A stretch of 64,000 nt of DNA from the NCBI RefSeq assembly GCF_018476525.1, contig NZ_JAHCST010000035.1, positions 1 through 64,000 on the forward strand, in the 5' to 3' direction. A model generated the notes under the pieces. It had not been told where the DNA came from and made no database searches. It was given only the letters and a program-made list of their open reading frames with translations. This document shows positions 31,331 to 39,841 of this stretch, in pieces (the first letter of the stretch is position 1; each line of letters starts with the position of its first letter). Source of the stretch: Acrocarpospora catenulata. Lineage in GTDB: Bacteria; Actinomycetota; Actinomycetes; Streptosporangiales; Streptosporangiaceae. Position numbers and translations under genes: made by a program.

Positions 31331-32065
31331 TTTGGATGTGCGTAGCCCGCTCAGTTCGCGGGCGGCCAGGGCCAGGGAGACGTCGCGGAGTTGCTTGGCC
31401 CGGTGTAGTTGGGCGCGCCAGTCGGTTCCGGTGGCCCGGTGGGCCATGTCCACCGGGACCTCGATCACCCGGAACCCCTTGCGGAGGAGGTCAACGGTGA
31501 GGCCGACCTCGACGCCGAAGCCGTGGGCCAGTGGCCGGGCCGCCTCGAACGCGGCGCGGGTGAGGCAGCGCTGTCCGTTGAGCGGCTGGGCGGGCTCCCA
31601 GCCGGTGGCCCGTTTGATGCCCTCGGTGGCGACCTTGACCACGATGCCGTGACCACCGAGTTTCACCCGGGTGGTGAAGACGGCAATGGTCATGTCCGCC
31701 TCGCCCGCCCGGACAGGGGCGATCAACGCCGCCGCGGCGAGCGCGGTCTCGCCCAGGTCGGCGTCGAGAAAGAGCAGGTTATGCGGAACGTCCCTGCCGT
31801 CCTCCAGCAGCCGCACGGCCTCCGCCCCGGTCTCCATGGCGGCGGCCTTGCCGCGGTTGCGGCTGTGCCGGACCACGCTGGCGCCGGCCGCCCGCGCGGC
31901 CCGGCCGGTCTGGTCGGCCGACCCGTCGTCGACCACCACGACCAGATCCACCCCGGGCAGCTGCCGGACGGCCGACACGGTGACCCCGACCCGGTCGCCC
32001 TCGTCCTTGGCCGGGATGATCACCGCGGTGTCCGGCGTGGGGACGTCAGGGACGAGGTCGCTCAT
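31325..32065 (-). CDS. Family 2 glycosyltransferase
   Basis: 246 residues, ATG start. GT-A fold with AVIIPAKDEGDRVGVTVSAV, VVVVDDGSADQT, HSRNRGKAAAMETGAEA, and the metal-binding LLFLDADLGET. It lacks membrane helices. The overall pattern is like dolichyl-phosphate-mannose synthase-related or GpgS-like nucleotide-sugar transferases; acceptor unknown. Next to two polyprenol-dependent mannosyltransferases, it could supply a polyprenyl-phosphate sugar donor (inference). Its ATG overlaps the STAS gene stop (ATGA), so the two are co-translated. Confidence 0.83.
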   Translation of the reverse strand: MSDLVPDVPTPDTAVIIPAKDEGDRVGVTVSAVRQLPGVDLVVVVDDGSADQTGRAARAAGASVVRHSRNRGKAAAMETGAEAVRLLEDGRDVPHNLLFLDADLGETALAAAALIAPVRAGEADMTIAVFTTRVKLGGHGIVVKVATEGIKRATGWEPAQPLNGQRCLTRAAFEAARPLAHGFGVEVGLTVDLLRKGFRVIEVPVDMAHRATGTDWRAQLHRAKQLRDVSLALAARELSGLRTSKA

Positions 32066-32400
32066 TGCGAGTGTTCCGCCGGCAGGGTGTCGTGCACCGT
32101 GAAGACCGAGTCGAGGCCGGTCACCTGGAGGATCTTGCGGACCGCCGGGCGCGGTGCGGCCACCTCAAGCGCGCCGCCGCGTTCCTTGAGCCGTTTGAGC
32201 GCCGACAGCAGCACGTTCATGCCCGTGGAGTCGCAGAACTCGACTCCGGACATGTCGATGACCACCAGGTCGGGACTGGTCTCCTCCAGTAGCCGGGTGA
32301 ACTCCGACTGGAGGCGAGGCGCGGTATATAGATCGATTTCACCAGCGATGGTCATGACGGCCTGGCTGGCGTGGGATCGGGTCGAGACTTTCAGCTCCAC
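32062..32400 (-). CDS. STAS-domain anti-sigma factor antagonist
   Basis: 112 residues from GTG at 32400 (VELKVSTRSHASQAVMTIAG). An in-frame extension to 32436 is possible. The single STAS fold has DLVVIDMSGVEFCDSTGMNV, where the serine of DSTGMN is the usual phosphorylation site that switches binding to an RsbW-type kinase. A candidate RsbW-like ATPase is encoded 3 kb away at 35254. The 4-base overlap with the GT2 gene is an unusual pairing of partner-switching and glycosylation genes. Confidence 0.88.
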   Translation of the reverse strand: MELKVSTRSHASQAVMTIAGEIDLYTAPRLQSEFTRLLEETSPDLVVIDMSGVEFCDSTGMNVLLSALKRLKERGGALEVAAPRPAVRKILQVTGLDSVFTVHDTLPAEHSQ

Positions 32401-32631
32401 AGCGCGCACACTAGCGCCGCCACCGCCCGGGGTCACGTTTCTGCGGGAATACCGAAGAGTCGTTCGCCCTTTGTCCCCGATTTCGGCCTCATGTAAACGC
32501 TGAGTGCGCGAAGCTTGACGCTACGACACCGGCTGGTCCGGAGGGGAGGGGCCCGGAACCCTCACCCAACCGGCCGCCTTCAACACAGGAGGGGGCACGG
32601 GCGTCGGGTGACCCACGGGCCCGGATCACGC

Positions 32632-33003
32632 ATGAACACTGAACTTCCGGAAGATCCTCAACGACGCCGGCTGCGTGAGCGGCTGGAACTCATCCAGATC
32701 AGGACCGACAAGGCGACCTCCTGGCAGGAGCCCGCGCAGACCCTGCGCTCCCTGGTCAACCGCGCGGGGTACGTGCCGGTCAAGGCGCGGCTCTCGGTGG
32801 AGGACCTGGACTTCCTCTCGACCTCCCGGGAGGAGCTGCTCAGCTTCGCCGAGCTCGGGCTGCGCCTGCTCGACCTGCACCAGCCGCGCGACGCCGGCGG
32901 CATCACCAGCGACACCGCCCACCCGATCCTGCGCTGCCGCAGCTGCATGTGGCGGTGGCCCTGCCCAACCTTCCGCGCGATGGCCGAAGCTTTCCCCGCG
33001 TAG
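32632..33003 (+). CDS. Conserved actinobacterial protein with C-terminal CxxC motif
   Basis: 123 residues from ATG at 32632 (MNTELPEDPQRRRLRERLEL). Mostly helical: QEPAQTLRSLVNRAGYVPV, ARLSVEDLDFLSTSREELLS and FAELGLRLLDLHQP. It ends with a compact cysteine motif in HPILRCRSCMWRWPCPTFRA. Homologues of this length are found in many actinomycetes; function unknown. The three cysteines could bind a metal. The upstream frame to 32515 is arginine-rich and not supported. Confidence 0.72.
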   Translation: MNTELPEDPQRRRLRERLELIQIRTDKATSWQEPAQTLRSLVNRAGYVPVKARLSVEDLDFLSTSREELLSFAELGLRLLDLHQPRDAGGITSDTAHPILRCRSCMWRWPCPTFRAMAEAFPA

Positions 33004-33004
33004 A

Positions 33005-33145
33005 GCCGAGCGAGCAGGGCGCCGCGTAAGACGAACGGGCAGTGCCTCGCGTAAGCGAACGGGCAGTGGCTCGCGTGAAGCCGAACGGGCAGTGCTTCGC
33101 GTGAAGCCGAACGGGCAGGCCCCGCGTAGAGCCGAGCAAGCAGGC
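33005..33145. repeat. Intergenic ~30-bp tandem repeat (about five units)
   Basis: Units built around GCCGAACGGGCAGTGCTTCGC recur between the CxxC gene and the histidine kinase gene: near 33030, 33058, 33089, 33117, with an edge unit at 33005. The inner units are nearly identical, so the expansion is young. No gene inside. Confidence 0.8.
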
Positions 33146-33149
33146 GCCG

Positions 33150-34265
33150 TCAGAGCCGAGTCGGCAGGCGGATCTCGAAGCGGCAGCCGGGGCCTTCGTT
33201 GACCACGGTGACGGTCCCGTCGTGGGCCTCCACCAGGCCCTTGGCGATGGCGAGGCCCAGCCCGGCACCCCCGTCCGGCCCGGGCGTGCGGGCGGTCTCG
33301 CCACGGAAGGCCACGTCGAACACCCGGGCCAGCTCGTCGTCCGGGATCCCGCCGCAGGCGTCCAGCACCGAGAGACTGGCGGTCTCCCCGTCCGACCGGA
33401 CCACCACCGTCACCGTGCCCTCCGAGGGCGTGTGCCGGATGGCGTTCACCACCAGGTTCCGCAGCGCCCGCCCGAGCGCCCCCGCGTCGGCGTGCACCGG
33501 CACCCCGCCCTCCACCTCGGCGGTCAGCCGTACGCTCCGGGCCAGCGGCTCCACCCCGGCCAGCACGTCGGCCACCACGTCGGCCAGCCCCACCCGGGTC
33601 CGGGCCAGGCGGAGCGAGCCGGCGTGGATGCGGGAGAGTTCGAACAGGTCGTCCACCATGCCGGAGAGCCGGTCCACCTCCAGCCGGATCTGGGTGTGGT
33701 ACCGGCGGACCGTCGCCGGATCGTCCACCACCCCGTCCTCCAGCGCCTCGGCCATCGCCCGCATCCCGGCCAGCGGCGTACGCAGATCGTGGCTGACCCA
33801 GGAGACCAGCTCGCGCCGGGCGCTCTCCAGGGTGCGCTCCCGCTCCCGGCCGGCCTGGATCCGCGCGTACGCCTGACCCAGCGCCTGGCTGACCCGTTCC
33901 AGCTCGGCGGGGAGGACCCCCCGGGGCGGGGCCACGTAGTCGCCGGTCTCGCCGGTCCGCTCCACGGCGTCCACCAGGGCCCGCCCGGCGGCGACCACCC
34001 GGCGCGCGATGACCAGGGCCACCCCCAGACCGACCAGGCCGCCGATGGCCAGCACGGTGAGCACCACGTCCCTGGGCCGCCGGTCGATGATCATCGCCAT
34101 CGTGATCGCCACGATCCCGGCCAGCGTGGCCAGTACGGTGACCACCGCGACCACGCCGAGCATCACGCCGATGGACCGGCGGCGGAGCACCCGGAGCACG
34201 GCGAGCCCGAGCAGCGCGATGACCAGGCCGAGCCCGGCGCAGACCGCCAGAATCTGGACGATCAT
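33150..34265 (-). CDS. Membrane sensor histidine kinase
   Basis: 371 residues, ATG start. Two transmembrane stretches at about 1-25 and 35-65 flank almost no extracellular loop, and a third hydrophobic stretch lies at about 72-95, so the stimulus is probably sensed in or at the membrane. A HAMP-like linker leads to HisKA with LVSWVSHDLRTPLAGMRAMA (His near 157), then HATPase with NLVVNAIRHTPSEGT, VLDACGGIPDDELA and GGAGLGLAIAKGLVEAHDGT. It is the cognate kinase of the response regulator at 34262, whose stop overlaps this start (ATGA). Confidence 0.93.
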   Translation of the reverse strand: MIVQILAVCAGLGLVIALLGLAVLRVLRRRSIGVMLGVVAVVTVLATLAGIVAITMAMIIDRRPRDVVLTVLAIGGLVGLGVALVIARRVVAAGRALVDAVERTGETGDYVAPPRGVLPAELERVSQALGQAYARIQAGRERERTLESARRELVSWVSHDLRTPLAGMRAMAEALEDGVVDDPATVRRYHTQIRLEVDRLSGMVDDLFELSRIHAGSLRLARTRVGLADVVADVLAGVEPLARSVRLTAEVEGGVPVHADAGALGRALRNLVVNAIRHTPSEGTVTVVVRSDGETASLSVLDACGGIPDDELARVFDVAFRGETARTPGPDGGAGLGLAIAKGLVEAHDGTVTVVNEGPGCRFEIRLPTRL

Positions 34266-34966
34266 GACAGTGGCTCGTACCGGTACCCGACCCCCCAGAC
34301 CGTGACGATGCGTCGCGGGTCGGTGGGGTCGGCCTCGATCTTCTCGCGAAGCCGCCGCACGTGCACGGTCACCGTGGAGGAGTCGCCGAACGACCAGCCC
34401 CAGACCTGGTCGAGCAGGGCGGTACGGCTGAACGCCTGGCGGGGGTTGCGGAGCAGGTAGGCCAGCAGATCGAACTCACGAGCGGTCAACGTGATCTCGG
34501 CGCCGCCCAGGCGTACCTCGTGCGCGCCCACGTCCACCACCAGGTCGCCGTCGCGGAGCACCCCGGTCCCGGCCGGCACCAGCGCGCCGCGCGCCCTGCG
34601 CAGCACCGACTGCACCCGCAGGGCCAGCTCGCGCGGGCTGAACGGCTTGGTCACGTAGTCGTCGGCGCCGGTCTCCAGGCCGACCACCCGGTCGATCTCC
34701 TCACCCAGCGCGGTCAGCATGATCACCGGCACCGGCCAGCGTTCCCTGAGCTTCCGGCAGACCTGGAGGCCGTCCATTCGGGGGAGCATCAGGTCCAGCA
34801 CCAGCAGGTCAGGCGGGCTGGCCAGGGCGCGCCGGAGCGCCTCCGCGCCGTCGCCCACGCACTCCACCTCGTGGCCGTCCCGCTCCAGATACCGGGCCAC
34901 CACCTCGGCGACAGTGGGATCGTCGTCCACGACGAGGATGCGCGCGGCGGGATTGGCTGTCACCAC
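34262..34966 (-). CDS. OmpR/PhoB-type response regulator
   Basis: 234 residues. The receiver domain has ILVVDDDPTVAEVVARYLER, LLVLDLMLPRMDGLQVCRKL (phospho-acceptor Asp) and the conserved lysine in YVTKPFSPRELALRV. The C-terminal winged helix has ITLTAREFDLLAYLLRNPRQ and STVTVHVRRLREKIEADPTD. First gene of a two-gene unit with the kinase. Start is one of two tandem GTG codons. Confidence 0.95.
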   Translation of the reverse strand: MVTANPAARILVVDDDPTVAEVVARYLERDGHEVECVGDGAEALRRALASPPDLLVLDLMLPRMDGLQVCRKLRERWPVPVIMLTALGEEIDRVVGLETGADDYVTKPFSPRELALRVQSVLRRARGALVPAGTGVLRDGDLVVDVGAHEVRLGGAEITLTAREFDLLAYLLRNPRQAFSRTALLDQVWGWSFGDSSTVTVHVRRLREKIEADPTDPRRIVTVWGVGYRYEPLS

Positions 34967-35083
34967 TTCAGATTAGGGCGGGAGACCCCTACCCCCACGC
35001 CTTCGTCACCACACCGTAAGTGATTCACGTGAAACGTCGATCTTTCTCAGCGAGGGCCCGGCGGAACGCGTATTTTTGTGGCT

Positions 35084-35257
35084 ATGGCCCGCACCGCGTT
35101 AACCGTCGTCGGCATCATTCTCGCCATCTGGCTGGTGGTCAGCTTCCTGATCCCGGCCCTCTTCGCGACCCTGAAGTTCCTGCTGGTCTTCGCACTCATC
35201 GCGCTCGCGGTGGTGGCGACGATCACTGTGCTCGGACGGAGTTCACGCAGAGATTAG
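35084..35257 (+). CDS. 57-residue small membrane protein
   Basis: ATG at 35084 opens MARTALTVVGIILAIWLVVS and ends RSSRRD. Almost the whole protein is two closely spaced hydrophobic helices (about 5-27 and 30-50) with a basic tail. Such short two-helix proteins are common, poorly annotated actinobacterial membrane genes. A TATTTT-containing upstream region may serve as promoter. It overlaps the convergent RsbW-like gene by 4 bases. Composition and hydrophobic pattern favour a real gene. Confidence 0.6.
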   Translation: MARTALTVVGIILAIWLVVSFLIPALFATLKFLLVFALIALAVVATITVLGRSSRRD

Positions 35258-35706
35258 ACAACCTCGCGCAGCGTGCCCATTCCGGTCGTCCTCGGTTGAC
35301 CGTTTCGGGCAGGCTGCGGAGCGTGCAGCACCGCCCAGACCGTGGTCGCCTCGTCCTCGTGCCGGACTCCCCAGCGGACGGCGAGGTACTCCACGATGCC
35401 CAGGCCCCGCCCGCCGAGCGAGGAGAGGGTGGGCCGTCCGGCCCGGGGTTCGGTGGCCGCGCCGCCGTCGCTCACCGAGATCTCGACATGGCTCTCCGAG
35501 CACGCCCAGGCGACCCTGAGCTGGCCGGTGGCCAGGGGATGCGCATGCCGGAGGGCGTTGCTGAGCAGCTCACTCATCACCAGGACGGTGTCGTCGACCG
35601 CACCGGCGTACACGCCACAGGCGATCAGGTCGGCGCTGAGGCGTTGCCGGGCGACGGCGACGCTTGCCAGCGCGTACGGCACCATGATGACGCTCGACGC
35701 ACTCAC
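35254..35706 (-). CDS. RsbW-like ATP-binding anti-sigma/regulatory protein
   Basis: About 150 residues from GTG at 35706 (VSASSVIMVPYALASVAVAR); an ATG lies a few codons on. It is a stand-alone GHKL ATPase with DTVLVMSELLSNALRHAHPL (N box), VEISVSDGGAATEP and LGGRGLGIVEYLAVRWGV. This type phosphorylates STAS antagonists or binds sigma factors, and actinomycetes carry many. A partner could be the STAS protein at 32062, but no sigma factor gene is in this window. The C-terminal 20 residues are basic and variable. Confidence 0.85.
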   Translation of the reverse strand: MSASSVIMVPYALASVAVARQRLSADLIACGVYAGAVDDTVLVMSELLSNALRHAHPLATGQLRVAWACSESHVEISVSDGGAATEPRAGRPTLSSLGGRGLGIVEYLAVRWGVRHEDEATTVWAVLHAPQPARNGQPRTTGMGTLREVV

Positions 35707-35845
35707 CTCCCCGTCTCCCGTACCCCCTGAGGAGTCACACACCCCAGATACGACCGAAATGCCCCGTTAGCCGACAGCGGAAACCGACCGACCATTACAG
35801 CTTGTGAACATTGGAGAATAGGCCGCACGTACCGTGACCGGCCCG

Positions 35846-37750
35846 TTACCGCAGTGCTGAGTCCACTCCTGTAACGGGGTTTTCGACGTGCGCGGTCGTG
35901 TTCAGCACCACGCGCATCCGGGTTCCCCCGCCGGGGCGGGCCAGCGCGGTCACCTCGCCGCCTTGGGCTTTGGCCAGGCTTCGCACAATGTACAGGCCCA
36001 AACCAACCCCTCCGAACCGGCGTCGGTCGCCGCTGTCGCCCTGGACGAAACGCTCGAAGACCCGCTCCCGATCGGCGGGTGGGATGCCGATGCCCTCGTC
36101 GTCCACGACCAGGACCACCCGATCCCCCTCGGGCCAGGCGGCGACCCGGATCAGGCCGCCGTCCGGGGAGTACTTGAAGGCGTTCTCCAGCAGCTGGCCG
36201 AGGAGGATGTCGGTGGCCAGCTCGTCGCCGTGGGCGGCGGGCAGGTCGTCGGGGATGCTCACCTCGATCCGGTGCCGGTCGGACAGCACCGGCAGGCCGA
36301 GGGTGGCCGCGCGCACCCGCTCGGCCAGGTCGAACGGCTCGGCGCGTACGCTCGGCTCGGCCGCGCCGGCCCGGGAGCCGAGCAGCAGCTGGTCGATGAG
36401 GTGGCCGAGGGATTTGGCGCGTTCCGCAATGGTGTGTACGGCGGAGCGGCGTTCGTCGTCGGAGAGCTTGTCCCAGCGGGTGGCCAGCGTGCTGGCGAAG
36501 CCGCGCACGATGGTGATCGGGGTACGCAGCTCGTGGCTGGTGGTGGCCAGGAACAGGTCCTTGGCCTCCTCCAGTTCCTTGGCCCTGGTGACGTCCCGGA
36601 AGTCGACCACGATCTCGCCGGTCTCGTTGATCTCTGCGCAGAGCACGTCCAGCCACCGCCCCGAGGGCAGCTGGATGGTGAGCTTCTCCCCGGGCACCGG
36701 CAGCGCGAACGGCGGCGGCCCGCCGATCACCTCGTGCGCCGGGAACCCGGTGAGCTCGGCCGCCGACGGGTTCCACTGGATGACCGCGCCCTTCCCGTCC
36801 AGTACGGCGATGCCGTCCGCGCTGGCGTCGAAGACCGCGCGCTCGTGGGCGCGCTGCCGTACCGCGTCCTGGTACGCCATGGCGTTGGCGACGGCGATGC
36901 CGGCGTGACCGGCCAGCAGTTCCAGCAGCTCCAGTTCGAGGTGGCCGGCCTTGCGCCGGGCGAACAGGGCGTAGAGCGCGCCGTACGGGCGGCCGCCGAC
37001 GGCCGCGATGCCGACCGCGATGGTGTGCAGGCCGTCCAGCTGGGCCCAGATCAGGTCCTGGAGGCCGTCGTGCCCGGTCTCCAGCATGACCGGTTTACCG
37101 GTTCTGAGGAGCTTGCCGACCAGGCTGGAACCCAGGTCGGCGGTGGCGCCGCGGATCGAGGTGGGCAGCTGGTGGGAGCCGACCAGGCGCAGCCGGTCCC
37201 CTTCGATCTGCACGAAACCCCCCGCGTCCGCGCCGGTCAGCTCGGTGAGGCTGGCCGCGATGCGGTCCAGCACGACGGGCAGGTCCAGTTCGGCATTGAT
37301 GTCGCCGACCACGTCGGTGAGGCGGCGGACCAGTCTGGCCCGGCGCACCACCCGGTCCCTGGCGGCCTCGTCCTCCTTGGTCACGTGGTAGACGTTCACG
37401 TAGCCGAGCAGCGCGCCCGCGTCGGTGCGCAGCGCGCCGGTGTCCACCTGCACGTCGATGAGCCGCCCGTCCCGGTGCAGGCGTTTGGTCCGCAGCGACA
37501 CCTGGCCACCGTTGCGCACCCGTTCCAGCACCGCGTTGTGCTCGGCCATCAGCTCACCGGGCACCAGCGGGGCACGGCGGCCGAGCACCTCGGCGGCGGA
37601 CCAGCCGAACAGTTGCTCGGCGGCCGGATTCCAGCTGAGCACGGAGAGGTCACGGTCCAAGGCGACGATGGCGTTGGCCGATCCGGCCAGTACGGCCCTG
37701 GCCAATCCTTCGTCCTCGGCGTCCCATTCGTCCCTGTGATCACTCTCCAT
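35846..37750 (-). CDS. Soluble PAS-GAF-PAS histidine kinase
   Basis: 634 residues from ATG at 37750 (MESDHRDEWDAEDEGLARAV); the 30-residue upstream frame is unlikely. Domain order: PAS (about 15-125, LSWNPAAEQLFGWSAAEVLG), GAF (about 145-290, LPVVLDRIAASLTELTGADA), PAS (about 300-385, IQWNPSAAELTGFPAHEVIG), HisKA with LFLATTSHELRTPITIVRGF, HATPase with LLENAFKYSPDGG, VDDEGIGIPPADRERVFERF and GVGLGLYIVRSLAKAQGGEV. No membrane helix, so it senses a cytosolic cue; GAF or PAS may hold a cofactor. An orphan kinase with no adjacent regulator. Confidence 0.92.
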   Translation of the reverse strand: MESDHRDEWDAEDEGLARAVLAGSANAIVALDRDLSVLSWNPAAEQLFGWSAAEVLGRRAPLVPGELMAEHNAVLERVRNGGQVSLRTKRLHRDGRLIDVQVDTGALRTDAGALLGYVNVYHVTKEDEAARDRVVRRARLVRRLTDVVGDINAELDLPVVLDRIAASLTELTGADAGGFVQIEGDRLRLVGSHQLPTSIRGATADLGSSLVGKLLRTGKPVMLETGHDGLQDLIWAQLDGLHTIAVGIAAVGGRPYGALYALFARRKAGHLELELLELLAGHAGIAVANAMAYQDAVRQRAHERAVFDASADGIAVLDGKGAVIQWNPSAAELTGFPAHEVIGGPPPFALPVPGEKLTIQLPSGRWLDVLCAEINETGEIVVDFRDVTRAKELEEAKDLFLATTSHELRTPITIVRGFASTLATRWDKLSDDERRSAVHTIAERAKSLGHLIDQLLLGSRAGAAEPSVRAEPFDLAERVRAATLGLPVLSDRHRIEVSIPDDLPAAHGDELATDILLGQLLENAFKYSPDGGLIRVAAWPEGDRVVLVVDDEGIGIPPADRERVFERFVQGDSGDRRRFGGVGLGLYIVRSLAKAQGGEVTALARPGGGTRMRVVLNTTAHVENPVTGVDSALR

Positions 37751-37838
37751 CCCTCCATCGTGCCTGGTTTCCGATCGTGATCTTGGTGTTTTTCCCGGCT
37801 CCGCTACAGTGCTCCCGACAGCGAGAGGAAGTGGGGCC

Positions 37839-38414
37839 ATGTCGGAAGAGGTGTCCTCCGGGGACCTCGAAGCCCTGCTCCGGGTGACCGCACCCGGCTA
37901 TGTCGGGAAAACTGCGCCCGACATCGCGTTCGGCACGACCGACACTCCGGTCGGGCGACTGGTCCTGGCGGTGACCGGGCGCGGTGTGGTGTCCGTCAGT
38001 TTCGAGCCGGAACACGCGGTCTTCGCCCGCGTCTCCCGCGACGTCGGCCGCTTCATCGGCCCCGACCCCAACCGCCTGGATCCGGTACGGCGTGAGCTGG
38101 ACGCCTACTTCGCGGGCCGGCTGCGCGCCTTCACCGTGCCGTTCGACCTGCGACTGGCCACACCCTTCGCCCGGACCGTGCTGTCCATGCTGACCGGGGT
38201 CGGGTACGGCAGCGTGACGACATATCAGGAGATGGCCGAGCGCATCGGACGGCCGCAGGCGCTGCGCGCGGTGGCCAACGCGGTGACCGCCAACCCGGTC
38301 TGCCTGATCGTGCCCTGCCACCGGGCGATCGACTCGTCGGGTTCGCTCGGTTCGTACGCGGGGGGCGCGGCGGCCAAGGAGCAGCTGCTCCGGATGGAGG
38401 GCGCGTTTTCCTGA
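37839..38414 (+). CDS. ogt: Methylated-DNA-[protein]-cysteine S-methyltransferase
   Basis: 191 residues from ATG at 37839. It repairs O6-methylguanine by irreversible transfer to its own cysteine in NPVCLIVPCHRAIDSSGSLG (PCHR). Also seen are the helix-turn-helix DNA recognition part GVGYGSVTTYQEMAERIGRP and the asparagine hinge AVANAVTANP. The N-terminal 90 residues are the less conserved domain. It is divergent from the histidine kinase. Confidence 0.93.
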   Translation: MSEEVSSGDLEALLRVTAPGYVGKTAPDIAFGTTDTPVGRLVLAVTGRGVVSVSFEPEHAVFARVSRDVGRFIGPDPNRLDPVRRELDAYFAGRLRAFTVPFDLRLATPFARTVLSMLTGVGYGSVTTYQEMAERIGRPQALRAVANAVTANPVCLIVPCHRAIDSSGSLGSYAGGAAAKEQLLRMEGAFS

Positions 38415-38502
38415 CCTCACGGCTTTGCGCCGGTCACTTAATGTGATAGCTATGTCACGGCACGCAGTCAGCAAAGTGACCTAGCTTTCTTGGGGAGTGG
38501 CC

Positions 38503-39270
38503 ATGCTGGCCCCTGTTCTCGCGATCGCCGCTGCGATCGCCGTGGTGGCCCTGGCCGCCTTCCTGTTCCGCAAGCTCGACCGGGGCGTCGACGACCGCGA
38601 CCCCGGCGGCCCCTCGGTGGGCCACGCGGGAGCCATGTTGTCCGCGCTGTTCCTGCTGGTCTTCGCCATCGCGATCATCGTCCCGTGGACCACGGCGGAC
38701 GCGGCCAGGGAGAACACCTACACCGAGAGCCAGGCCGCCGTCGAGGCGTACTGGGCGGCCGGCCAGCTGCCGTACCCGGCGGCCGGGATGGTGCAGACCG
38801 AGCTGCGGGACTACGTCGGCTTCGTCATCGAGCAGGAGTGGCGGCTGATGGCCTCGGGCAATCTGAGCCCCGAGGGCGCGGCCCGGCTGAGCACGATCCG
38901 GGAGCAGATCGCCGGGCTGCAGGTGAAGGGGGCCGATGCCGAGGAGGCGAAGGCGGCGGTGCTGGAGCAGGTGCAGAACCTCTCCTCGTCCCGCCGCCAG
39001 CGCGCCGCCGACGCCCAGGCCACCCCGCCCACCGGGATCCTGGTGCTGACCGTGGTGACCGGCCTGGTGGTGCTGCTGTTCCCGTTCATGGCGGGAGCCC
39101 GGCCGCGCGGCGCCTCCCTGGTGCCGATGCTGGCCATGGCCGCACTGCTGGGGATCGGGATCTTCCTCACCTTCGACATCGTCCGCGTCTTCGACGGCGG
39201 CCTGGCCGTGCGGCCGGACGCGTTCACCGCCGCGTTGCAGGAGTTCCAGCGGATCTCCGGGACGAGCTGA
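38503..39270 (+). CDS. DUF4239-type membrane protein (bestrophin-like)
   Basis: 255 residues from ATG at 38503 with GGGGAG upstream. Helices at about 2-22 and 44-66 are followed by a long soluble loop (about 67-175) and then two helices at about 178-200 and 208-232. This is the layout of DUF4239 proteins, distantly likened to bestrophin channels. Cues: GHAGAMLSALFLLVFAIAII and AARENTYTESQAAVEAYW. No known function. A short palindromic block, GTGATAGCTATGTCAC (about 38441-38456), lies upstream. The next gene starts one base after its stop. Confidence 0.75.
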   Translation: MLAPVLAIAAAIAVVALAAFLFRKLDRGVDDRDPGGPSVGHAGAMLSALFLLVFAIAIIVPWTTADAARENTYTESQAAVEAYWAAGQLPYPAAGMVQTELRDYVGFVIEQEWRLMASGNLSPEGAARLSTIREQIAGLQVKGADAEEAKAAVLEQVQNLSSSRRQRAADAQATPPTGILVLTVVTGLVVLLFPFMAGARPRGASLVPMLAMAALLGIGIFLTFDIVRVFDGGLAVRPDAFTAALQEFQRISGTS

Positions 39271-39271
39271 G

Positions 39272-39820
39272 ATGCGCCTTCCCGTAGTGGTGCTGACGGG
39301 CATGCTGGTCGGGCTCACCGTCATGGCGGGGCCCGCGGAGGCCGAGGGGGACCACGACGATCACGGGCTGGTTCAGGTCGGGGTCTGCCTGGATGTGAAC
39401 GTCGTGGTGAGCGTGCAGGTCGGGGTGGGGCTGGGGACCTACCCCTGCCCGCCGGTGCACCAGGATCCGCCGCCGCCTCCCCCGGAGCCCTCTCCGACGC
39501 CGGAGCCGCCGGAGCCCTCGGTGGTGCCGGAGCCACCCGAGCCGTCGCCCGAGCCGCCGGAGCCCTCCCCGGAGCCGCCGCCCGCGCCGAAGCCGTCCCC
39601 GAGGGTGGTGCCGCGCCGGGTGGTCCCGGTGATCCAGCCCGTGATCCGGCCCAGCCCCTCGCCTTCACCGTCCCCCAGCGCGTCCCCTGTGGTGATCCGG
39701 CACCGGCAGGCGGCGCCGCCGCTGAAGCGGCCCAACCCGCTACGCTCGCCGCTCGTCCTGGTGGTGCTCACCACGGTGATCGCCGCCGCGGCCGGGATCG
39801 CATTCGCGGGCGCGCGCTGA
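39272..39820 (+). CDS. Secreted proline-rich surface protein with C-terminal membrane anchor
   Basis: 182 residues. Signal peptide MRLPVVVLTGMLVGLTVMAG then PAEAEG (cleavage near AEA-E). A short domain has two cysteines (VGVCLDVNVVVSVQVGVGLG, TYPCPP). Proline/glutamate/serine repeats of the EPPEPSPEPP type run at about 65-140, and a C-terminal helix (LVLVVLTTVIAAAAGIAFAG) follows. No LPxTG sorting signal is seen. Probably a wall-spanning or surface spacer. Coupled to the DUF4239 gene (1-base gap), so the two may act together in the envelope. Confidence 0.7.
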   Translation: MRLPVVVLTGMLVGLTVMAGPAEAEGDHDDHGLVQVGVCLDVNVVVSVQVGVGLGTYPCPPVHQDPPPPPPEPSPTPEPPEPSVVPEPPEPSPEPPEPSPEPPPAPKPSPRVVPRRVVPVIQPVIRPSPSPSPSPSASPVVIRHRQAAPPLKRPNPLRSPLVLVVLTTVIAAAAGIAFAGAR

Positions 39821-39841
39821 CGGGGAGGCCCAGCCGCCGGG

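Noticed and set aside
35888-37780. 630-codon plus-strand frame
   Set aside because: Antisense shadow of the PAS-GAF-PAS kinase, typical of high-GC third-position bias; no homologous motifs.
38441-38456. CRP-like site GTGATAGCTATGTCAC
   Set aside because: The spacing between TGTGA and TCAC is eight rather than six bases, and the position relative to a promoter is unclear. Mentioned only in the neighbouring gene entry.
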